From Roseovarius sp. EL26 (GTDB lineage Bacteria; Pseudomonadota; Alphaproteobacteria; Rhodobacterales; Rhodobacteraceae): 64,000 nucleotides of DNA. Both the position numbers and the translations under genes were made by a program. Positions 58,066 through 64,000 of this stretch are shown one piece after another. Below the pieces are notes generated by a model. The model ran no database searches and had not been told where the DNA came from. It saw only the letters and a list, made by a program, of their open reading frames with translations. The stretch spans positions 1,289,606 through 1,353,605 of the forward strand of contig NZ_OUMZ01000007.1 of the NCBI RefSeq assembly GCF_900327775.1, read 5' to 3'. Every line of letters starts with the position of its first letter. The first letter of the stretch is position 1.

Positions 58066-58495
58066 TCACTGCGCGCCCAAAGCCTTGGACGTGTTGCGCT
58101 TCATATGATGGTGCTCTCGCCCCGTCAAGCGCCCATGAGATGAAATTCCACATTCTTTTTACGGCATCCCGGATTTTTCACAGATCCACTGTGCGACACT
58201 CAATGCCAGTGCTTCACCAGCCGCTCCAGCGCAGACTTACCACCGACACATTCAAAGATTTGCAGCGGTGCAGCCTGCTGTTGTGGATTGTCACGTTCAA
58301 TTGCCTAATTCAGAAACAATTTACGGCCTTTTCGGTTGATCTATATCGTCTCTTTCAATCTGATTTTTGGTAAATGACAAAAAAGTCAAACTCCTCTTTT
58401 CCGTCATCTGATACGTTTTTACTCGCCATTTAACGATACCGTTACCACTTAAAGCGTAATCAGTATTTGACGCAACGGGTAAAACGTAAGTATAA
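58066..58495. other. Gene-free 430-base region with a palindrome before the HTH gene
   Basis: No convincing gene is seen; a 77-codon frame at 58140 has no ribosome site and no recognisable features. The right part is AT-rich and contains the inverted repeat TAACG-ATAC-CGTTA at 58431-58444, 51 bases before the HTH gene start. This is a candidate operator for that regulator. The left part would carry the tRNA-Asp promoter on the minus strand. Confidence 0.4.
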
Positions 58496-59260
58496 GTGAC
58501 TAGCAGTCCGCAATTTGGGATTACAGGTAAAGTGCTTGATTTTCACGAAAGACTAAAATCCTATATTCGGGATTCAGATTATGACTACAAAAGCCTGTCT
58601 CTCGAGATCGGGCAAGGTGAGAGATATATCTCCAATCTGCTCTCTTCTAAGAGTGACCCAGGCTACACCAGCGTGGTCAAAATGTGCTCGGCGTTAGGAT
58701 TAACCCCCAATCAGCTGGCTGGTCTTGATAACCAGATCACACTCTCAAGCAACGATGTCGATAATCGCGTTGTCAGCGCACATGCTGAACGCATCTTGAC
58801 TGCGGTCACCCGCGAAGCACAGCGCAAACTGACACGCCGCGGTGTCGGCCCATTGATTGATGACGTGCTGACATGGTGGCACCAACAAAACGGACTGCTC
58901 TCCAATTTTGACGGTCTTGCAGATCATGTTGATCTGTACTTGCCGCCAGAGCCAGATTCCAAACTACCTCTACCCTATTCAGTGGGCGAAAAAAGTCTGG
59001 CGACGGTTTGCTTTGGTATCAAGTCCGTGGAGCACCTGAAGTATCTATTTACCACCTTTGATGACAACCTGTGCGAAAGCGTCAGCATGGCCCATGTAGA
59101 GACTTCAAAAGGTGATCCGCAGCTTTCCATTCAGGAAATTGACGTCAATCTGCCAGGATACAGCTTCCCATTACGTTTCAGCTACAAGCGGTTGCTCTTG
59201 CCTGTGCATGACGGCCGAGGCACCAACTATGTTCTGAATTACTCACAAGCTCTCGAGTGA
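58496..59260 (+). CDS. XRE-type helix-turn-helix regulator
   Basis: A 254-residue predicted transcription factor. The N-terminal region (about residues 15-75) forms a Cro/CI-like domain: LKSYIRDSDYDYKSLSLEIGQGERYISNLL, then VVKMCSALGLTPNQLAGL. A middle helical segment (AERILTAVTREAQRKLTRRG) leads to a C-terminal domain of about 130 residues that looks like a sensor but that I cannot name. The start is GTG with a weak ribosome site, suggesting low expression. It converges on the GNAT-like gene with 18 bases of overlap. Confidence 0.8.
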   Translation: MTSSPQFGITGKVLDFHERLKSYIRDSDYDYKSLSLEIGQGERYISNLLSSKSDPGYTSVVKMCSALGLTPNQLAGLDNQITLSSNDVDNRVVSAHAERILTAVTREAQRKLTRRGVGPLIDDVLTWWHQQNGLLSNFDGLADHVDLYLPPEPDSKLPLPYSVGEKSLATVCFGIKSVEHLKYLFTTFDDNLCESVSMAHVETSKGDPQLSIQEIDVNLPGYSFPLRFSYKRLLLPVHDGRGTNYVLNYSQALE

Positions 59261-59929
59261 TCTCGAATAGTGATGCATCATATGGGATAAGTGGCCCTCC
59301 GGCAGTGCCACCAACCATTCTGTATCTCCACGCCCCTGTGGCACCGGTTGCGCCCAACGCGCTACACCAGGCAACTGGATGGTAAATCCGTAATTGGTGG
59401 CAAATCCTGCCCTAACATCACGATCACGCATCATTGCGTAAATCCAGTCCACAGGCCATTTGGCCGCGATACACGTATGCATCAGCATCATCAGATAACG
59501 CAGGCGTTGGCGTGATCCACGCCGGTCAGGACGCACAAAAAGTTCTCCGATATAGGCCATACGGCCATAAAAACCGGGCGGCAACGCATGGGTGAAGTCC
59601 AGCAGCGTCTGGCCATCTTCATTTGGATAATGCCGGTCCATGGTACGCATCATGTATTCACGCATCGATTCGCGACCAACATTGTCATAACGCGCGGCCA
59701 GAGAAACGATATACTCGCCCTCTTCACGCATGAACAACCACAAGCCACTTTCCTCAGTAAAATCGTTGTAGCGTGACGACAGCTTTGGGGTCAGCCCAGG
59801 TTTACCCATCGCTTCTGTCATCTGCTCTGCCAGCACGAAATCAGTGATCATCTCAACTTCGATGCCGTCTTCGGCAAGCGCGCCAAGACATTCGCCTCCG
59901 ACCTTGATCAGGTCTAAAGAATTCCCCAC
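59243..59929 (-). CDS. GNAT-fold-like protein (possible acyltransferase)
   Basis: A 228-residue cytosolic protein. The middle reads GELFVRPDRRGSRQRLRYLMMLMH, close to the acyl-CoA-binding V-R-P-x-R-G-x-G turn of GNAT acetyltransferases followed by its helix, then a late ATNYGFTIQLPG as in motif B. It may also be related to the N-acyl amino acid or homoserine lactone synthase branch of that fold, but the signature residues of LuxI enzymes are not seen. GTG start with GAGGA upstream. Its C-terminus overlaps the HTH gene tail by 18 bases. Confidence 0.6.
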   Translation of the reverse strand: MGNSLDLIKVGGECLGALAEDGIEVEMITDFVLAEQMTEAMGKPGLTPKLSSRYNDFTEESGLWLFMREEGEYIVSLAARYDNVGRESMREYMMRTMDRHYPNEDGQTLLDFTHALPPGFYGRMAYIGELFVRPDRRGSRQRLRYLMMLMHTCIAAKWPVDWIYAMMRDRDVRAGFATNYGFTIQLPGVARWAQPVPQGRGDTEWLVALPEGHLSHMMHHYSRSLESL

Positions 59930-60330
59930 TGCCCGTTCCTCACTTTTAATCCGGAGGGTTTAATTTGACACAATATACTCAATACACCTCATGTCATTTC
60001 CTAGACGGAAAGCGACCAAAGGGCCAAGGAATGTTTCGGAATTTGGGCGTAATTGAGGCGGATCGGTATCTTTTCGACACATAATTCCCCCTTAAAGTGA
60101 AGGCGCAATAGCACTACGCTTATGAATTGAACGTAACAAAAATCGCAAACTCAAAATACGCAACAATGAGAAAAAATTTGATGAAATATGCCAGTTATGG
60201 AAACAAAATCACTGGTAATATAATTGTTAGGTTTAAATTTTTCCCATCACAGTGTAATATTATGGCGTAATCATGTGTCCATAGTACTGGATGAAATTGC
60301 GCGGCCAAACATGTATGTAGAGTATCCGCC
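59930..60330. other. Gene-free, AT-rich 401-base region
   Basis: No gene is supported on either strand. It must hold the promoter of the minus-strand GNAT-like gene at its left end and of the plus-strand Hint gene at its right end. AT content is clearly higher than in the flanking genes, consistent with accessory DNA. No terminator, tRNA or repeat was recognised. Confidence 0.4.
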
Positions 60331-61341
60331 ATGCCCACACTTACAGTTTATCAGCTCAACGGTGATCCATTCTTTAATACGGATGTAACCATCACAGATG
60401 AATTCGTTGTTGACGTCACAGACGACGACACGACGTTAGATGGGAACGATACCAACTCTGCACAATTTACAGTTACTCCTGCTCTCGCAGCGGCAGGCTT
60501 CACTGGAACATCTCAAAACTTCGGTACATTTGAAACTTATAGTGGCAGCGTTGGCGGTACCCCAGTTACATTTACATTGCTCCAATTTAACGGCGCTCAG
60601 TTTATGGTCGTCACCTCCGGGCCAGCGGGCCTAAATATTAATGACACAATCACAGGAACGGCCAACGGCAGCATAACAACCCCTCCGCCGACTCCATATA
60701 CCAGCCTCCCTGACTTCACCTGCTTTACTGAGGGTTCCCGAATTCTGACTGCTTCAGGGCAACAAGCCATTGAAACCCTGAAACCCGGAGAACAGGTTTT
60801 GGTCTCAGATGGAACATTACAAACTGTGCGCTGGATCGGTCGTAGAACATTGTCTGCAAACGATCTTAGACGGCACCCCCACCTCAAACCGATCCGCATC
60901 AAAGCCGGAACTTTTGGGCATAATATGCCCGCCATTGATGTTCTAGTCTCTCCGCAGCACCGCATCGCCATTACGTCACCAGACATGGAGCTGTTGTTTG
61001 AAGAAACCCAGATGCTGGCAACTGCAAATTCCTTGATCGACGGAGGTGATGTCCTGCAAGATGAGCAGGCGTCTGCTGTGACGTATATACACATTCTTTT
61101 CGACCAACATCAGTTAGTAAATGTTGAGGGGTTTTGGTCTGAATCTTTTTATCCGGGGCCATGCTCAATGGATGCTATGGCACTAGAAACTAGAAACGAA
61201 TTACTAGAAATTTTCCCGATTCTCGCTGACAAACACATCGGCTACGGGCCTACAATTCTTCCGGTTCTCAAACCATTTGAGGTCGCACTAATACAAAACA
61301 CGATGACACTTCCTCTGTTTACAAGATCAGCGCTTCACTAG
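60331..61341 (+). CDS. Hint (hedgehog/intein) domain protein
   Basis: A 336-residue protein whose C-terminal 200 residues form a Hint domain, the autoprocessing fold of inteins and Hedgehog. The likely nucleophile is the Cys in DFTCFTEGSRILT (about 130-142), followed by IETLKPGEQVLVSDG, TVRWIGRRTL, VLVSPQHRI and VTYIHILFDQHQLVNVEGFWSESFYPG, the pattern common in Rhodobacterales. The N-terminal 125 residues are Thr/Asp-rich, beta-prone and acidic like a secreted repeat module. Proteolysis or cross-linking by the domain is not shown. It stands alone at the edge of the genomic island. Confidence 0.88.
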   Translation: MPTLTVYQLNGDPFFNTDVTITDEFVVDVTDDDTTLDGNDTNSAQFTVTPALAAAGFTGTSQNFGTFETYSGSVGGTPVTFTLLQFNGAQFMVVTSGPAGLNINDTITGTANGSITTPPPTPYTSLPDFTCFTEGSRILTASGQQAIETLKPGEQVLVSDGTLQTVRWIGRRTLSANDLRRHPHLKPIRIKAGTFGHNMPAIDVLVSPQHRIAITSPDMELLFEETQMLATANSLIDGGDVLQDEQASAVTYIHILFDQHQLVNVEGFWSESFYPGPCSMDAMALETRNELLEIFPILADKHIGYGPTILPVLKPFEVALIQNTMTLPLFTRSALH

Positions 61342-61368
61342 AGATCACGTATCCAACCGGGGTTGTTA

Positions 61369-61425
61369 TGGTGCGGGCGGTGGGACTCGAACCCACACGG
61401 GCACAAGGCCCAACAGATTTTAAGT
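61369..61425 (-). repeat. 3' half of a tRNA-Leu (UAA) gene: island attachment site
   Basis: The minus strand reads anticodon loop CTTAAAA, TCTG, variable arm GTTGGGCCTTGTGCCC, T-arm GTGGGTTCGAGTCCCAC, acceptor CGCCCGC, A and CCA (61371-61369). The 5' half is gone: upstream of the loop the sequence becomes GCGTTAAAGAAAAA, which cannot form the anticodon stem. This is the displaced 3' end expected when an element integrates into tRNA-Leu. The intact gene should lie at the far end of the element, beyond the window. Confidence 0.85.
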
Positions 61426-61590
61426 TTTTCTTTAACGCATTTTTTACAACCTTTTGCGCCTTATAGTGGTCCGCAACCTCATATAAACACGACATAAAAC
61501 TCTTATGCGCCTCACCACCACCTGAGGCGATCTAATCAGAATCGGGCCCGAGTTCGGGCTAATCGTCAGATTGCATAGGAGAAACGCCTC

Positions 61591-62727
61591 ATGGCAACCA
61601 AACTCACGCAAAGCGTAGTGGACAAAATCCGCCACGACCAAGAAGCAGGCAAACAGATATATGACGCTTCTGTAAGCGGCCTTCGGATCGTTATCGGCAA
61701 GATGAGCGCCAGTTACAAATTGGTGGGCCGTATCAATGACGGAACCGACCGCTATATCTCACTTCTCATTGGTCGCACTGACGAGGTGTCGTTAAAAACA
61801 GCCCGAGAACGCGCTCACGAGCTAAGAACGATACTCCGCCGCGGCGAAGACCCGAGAGCAACTAAGACAAGGATACCAAACCTCAAAGAGGTTGCAGACG
61901 CATACTTTGCGACACGCGGTCAGGAACTCAGCACTCGGACCTTGGCTTGGTACAAACAGAAGGTAGACGGGGCGCTTTCAACACTGAAGAAATTACCCGT
62001 AGATCGGATTGATCGAACAACAGTACGTGCGTTGCATGAAAAGCTGACCCGTAAAACCGGCCCCTGTGGCGCCAACGGCGCAATGCGCGTTCTGAAGCTG
62101 CTGATCAATGACGCCGCCAGAACGCTTGACTTGCCGCCAAACCCTGTAACACGTGGTGTTCGGATGAACCAAGAGAGGCCGAGGGATTGGGCAATTGGAC
62201 CAGATGACATGCCTTCGCTCTGGCGTCAGTTGGATGACTTGGAAGACCGTGTTCGTCGTTGCTGTTGGTTGGCAATGTTGCTGACAGGGCTTCGCTCAAA
62301 GGACGCCAGGTCAATGAAGTGGGAACATCTTGATCAAGACGGCGTGCTGACCGTACCATCGCCAAAAGGTGGTGAGGTCAAAGCCTTCAAACTGCCCCTG
62401 CCTCGGCTTCTCGTACAAGAACTGGGCGAGGTTCGTGATCTGACAAGGCCACTGGAAAGTCCATTTATCTTCCCCTCTTCGACATCAAATAGCGGCCATA
62501 TAGAACAGATGTGCCGAACCAAAGGCTTTCCCTATGCGCCTCACATGATGCGCCACACCTATCGGACGCACGCGATGGAGGCAGGGGTGGATTTTCAGAC
62601 GGTGACTCTACTGCTGAACCACGCCAATCCGCATGTTTCGTTCAACTATGTAACGCGCGCGCATTTGTTGGGACATATGCGGGAGGCACAAGAGGGGGTT
62701 TGTGCCAGATTGTCCTCGTTTAGATGA
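61591..62727 (+). CDS. Tyrosine recombinase / integrase
   Basis: Catalyses site-specific integration and excision of the island, presumably at the adjacent tRNA-Leu site. The 378 residues contain an N-terminal arm-binding region (SVVDKIRHDQEAGKQIYDASVSGLRIVIG in order), a core-binding SAM-like domain at about 95-190 and the catalytic set Arg235 (TGLRSKDAR), His318 and Arg321 (HMMRHTY), His344 and nucleophile Tyr353 (HVSFNYV), with normal spacing. All active-site residues are present, so it may be functional. Ribosome site AGGAG precedes the ATG. Confidence 0.94.
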   Translation: MATKLTQSVVDKIRHDQEAGKQIYDASVSGLRIVIGKMSASYKLVGRINDGTDRYISLLIGRTDEVSLKTARERAHELRTILRRGEDPRATKTRIPNLKEVADAYFATRGQELSTRTLAWYKQKVDGALSTLKKLPVDRIDRTTVRALHEKLTRKTGPCGANGAMRVLKLLINDAARTLDLPPNPVTRGVRMNQERPRDWAIGPDDMPSLWRQLDDLEDRVRRCCWLAMLLTGLRSKDARSMKWEHLDQDGVLTVPSPKGGEVKAFKLPLPRLLVQELGEVRDLTRPLESPFIFPSSTSNSGHIEQMCRTKGFPYAPHMMRHTYRTHAMEAGVDFQTVTLLLNHANPHVSFNYVTRAHLLGHMREAQEGVCARLSSFR

Positions 62728-62751
62728 TCCAGAAAAGTGAACGTAAACACA

Positions 62752-63684
62752 CTACTCCGCCACTTCGCCTCGGTCTGACAAGTATTCGAAGGCCTCAGCA
62801 GAAGACATTTCGATTAGTGCTTCTACGAAGGCATCGGGCACTTGGCAAACTTCCACACTCTTTACTGAGTGGACACCAATTAATCTGAGCGCCCTTTTAA
62901 CCTTCTCAATTTTTTTCGGCCCTGGACGCCAAATTTGTCTACAGGAATGCTTTAGCGCTTCTTCAGAAGTTTTGTGATCGGATTCGGAAAGCCGCTGTCC
63001 AAGACAATCTTTGGTATATCGTTCGACATCCATTCCGTCTAAAAGGGCTCTGTCAAATTTTTCGACCAAGCTGTGCATAAGACTAATGACACTCGCAGCG
63101 TCTTTAAAAGATGGGGCCTCGTTTCCTTTATACCTTTTCAAGAATTCCTTTATTTCCAATCCTCTGAAGTTCTTGAGAAACCGCTCTTCGTCCAGAACAA
63201 GCTGTGTCTCTAACTTTCGCTGTATCCTTTCATTGGAAAGTGAATGTACTCGCTTGTTTCGCCAATCTATAGCGGTCTGGGCGAGTGGGATATCATTTGC
63301 ATTAGCCAGCGGCAAATACTTGTCAAAGACAATCAGTCTCTTGGATGTACTTTGACCCGCCGCATCGAACCCTGCTTCGAACTTACTGCTGTGAAAAACG
63401 CAAGGGTGACGCCGACATAACATCATATATGTATCAAAAGCATCTACTGCTCTAACAAGCGCCAAATCCAAAGCAAAGTGTCTGCTTCTTTCAGCTGATC
63501 TCCTCGCATCTCTGGGGTTCCAAGAGGTGCTGAACTCTTCACCAAGCTCGACTTTACCGGATCGCACTCCTTCTAAGCCAACCAATATCGTAATGAGAAA
63601 ATGATTTGCTTGGCCTAAAAGATCCTTAAATGCAGTTCTCGCAACCGTTCTCTTCAATTCAAACAAAACTACTGTCACCTTCAA
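62752..63684 (-). CDS. Hypothetical island protein with HEPN-type R-x4-H motif
   Basis: A 310-residue, mostly helical protein. Residues 142-147 read R-N-K-R-V-H, matching the HEPN ribonuclease motif (Arg, a polar residue, then His four to six positions on), and a preceding long helix (HFALDLALVRAVDAFDTYMML) fits the HEPN bundle. A C-terminal helix-hairpin-like segment (KVKRALRLIGVHSVKSVEVC) follows. HEPN proteins are often toxins or phage-defence RNases, which suits island cargo. The listed start is TTG; GTG at 63678 is an alternative. No ribosome site is clear, so the N-terminus is uncertain. It converges on the integrase gene. Confidence 0.6.
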   Translation of the reverse strand: MKVTVVLFELKRTVARTAFKDLLGQANHFLITILVGLEGVRSGKVELGEEFSTSWNPRDARRSAERSRHFALDLALVRAVDAFDTYMMLCRRHPCVFHSSKFEAGFDAAGQSTSKRLIVFDKYLPLANANDIPLAQTAIDWRNKRVHSLSNERIQRKLETQLVLDEERFLKNFRGLEIKEFLKRYKGNEAPSFKDAASVISLMHSLVEKFDRALLDGMDVERYTKDCLGQRLSESDHKTSEEALKHSCRQIWRPGPKKIEKVKRALRLIGVHSVKSVEVCQVPDAFVEALIEMSSAEAFEYLSDRGEVAE

Positions 63685-64000
63685 ACCGGTTGCTTGATGC
63701 CGCGCATGAGTCGAACATGCCCGTCCGCTTTGATAGGGTCTTTAGAACCATTTAAAGGCGGGGCTCCCGTGAGCTTGCGGCCCGGAAACCTTAGTATGCT
63801 TCCGCTTGGCAAACAATACGACCAGACAGCTTCAGCAACTTTTCCTCAATCCTTGTAGGGAATGTTTGGAGTTCCATCCCAATGCATCCCGTCGCGCCCG
63901 ACACCATCATCCGGTAAAACTAAGTTGGTGACTTTTAGAGGCCGTGAGACCGAGACAATACCACGCCATTGAAAGGTTTCATCAATGGCCCAGGTTTCCT
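63685..64000. other. Last 316 bases: no gene recognised
   Basis: No convincing coding frame on either strand. A perfect five-base-pair hairpin with a seven-base loop lies at 63704-63720 (GCATG-AGTCGAA-CATGC). On the minus strand it would look like a tRNA T-arm (loop TTCGACT), but I could not complete a tRNA around it. The rest carries nothing I can name. Confidence 0.35.

Larger units (their letters stand above)
61369..64000. mobile_element. Left end of a tRNA-Leu-integrated genomic island (continues past window)
   Basis: The tRNA-Leu 3' fragment is followed 165 bases later by a tyrosine integrase gene and then by unrecognised cargo with a rare start codon. The opposite end, with an intact tRNA-Leu, is not in the window, so size and completeness are unknown. 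It could be a prophage remnant, an integrative element or a defence island. Confidence 0.75.

Noticed and set aside
58140..58373. 77-codon frame in the region between the tRNA-Asp genes and the HTH gene
   Set aside because: No ribosome site and no recognisable domain or composition.
1..64000. CRISPR arrays, insertion sequences, rRNA genes
   Set aside because: No regularly spaced repeats, transposase genes or rRNA sequence were found on reading through the window.

Overview
The window looks like a chromosomal segment of a marine Rhodobacterales (Roseobacter-group) alphaproteobacterium. Supporting signs are a Shemin-type 5-aminolevulinate synthase, a TakP-like TRAP transporter, a VPLPA-CTERM anchored protein, a Hint-domain protein of the kind common in this order, a DUF4167 protein downstream of prfA-prmC, and the lptF-lptG-lptD-surA-pdxA-rsmA operon. 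This assignment rests on gene content and is inferred, not searched.

Layout. 1-7.4 kb: the end of the leucyl/arginyl-transferase gene bpt, an enlarged TRAP transporter (large permease, small permease, Tat-exported binding protein), and a divergent NarL-type two-component pair. 7.4-11.4 kb: an eroding accessory stretch with a MATE efflux remnant, a LysR regulator, a luciferase-domain protein, a frameshifted periplasmic binding protein and a short SDR protein. 11.6-21.1 kb: a catabolic cluster. Eight minus-strand genes encode a two-component flavin monooxygenase with its reductase, an aldehyde dehydrogenase, an AA_synth/DUF1185 protein, an alpha/beta hydrolase, a TPP enzyme, a TauD-type dioxygenase and a CMD protein. 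They are divergent from a LysR regulator and an unusual arginase-family hydrolase. I do not recognise this combination as a described pathway, and it is the best candidate here for a new system.

21-57.8 kb is mostly conserved core: ndk, an ABC-F protein, MarC, holC-pepA, the LPS-export/OMP-assembly/vitamin B6/rRNA methylation operon, prfA-prmC, speB, mazG, prfB, PBP1A, a cell-wall amidase, an M48 protease with a DsbA-like protein, ispG, a RodZ-like protein, hemA and an M20 dipeptidase. A perfect FNR-type site lies between hemA and the dipeptidase gene. Two tandem tRNA-Asp genes follow.

58-64 kb is accessory again: an HTH regulator facing a GNAT-like protein, a Hint-domain protein, and then the edge of a genomic island. 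The edge is marked by a 3' half of a tRNA-Leu gene, a tyrosine integrase and a cargo gene with a HEPN-type R-x4-H motif. The island runs off the right end of the window. No CRISPR array, rRNA gene or insertion sequence was seen.
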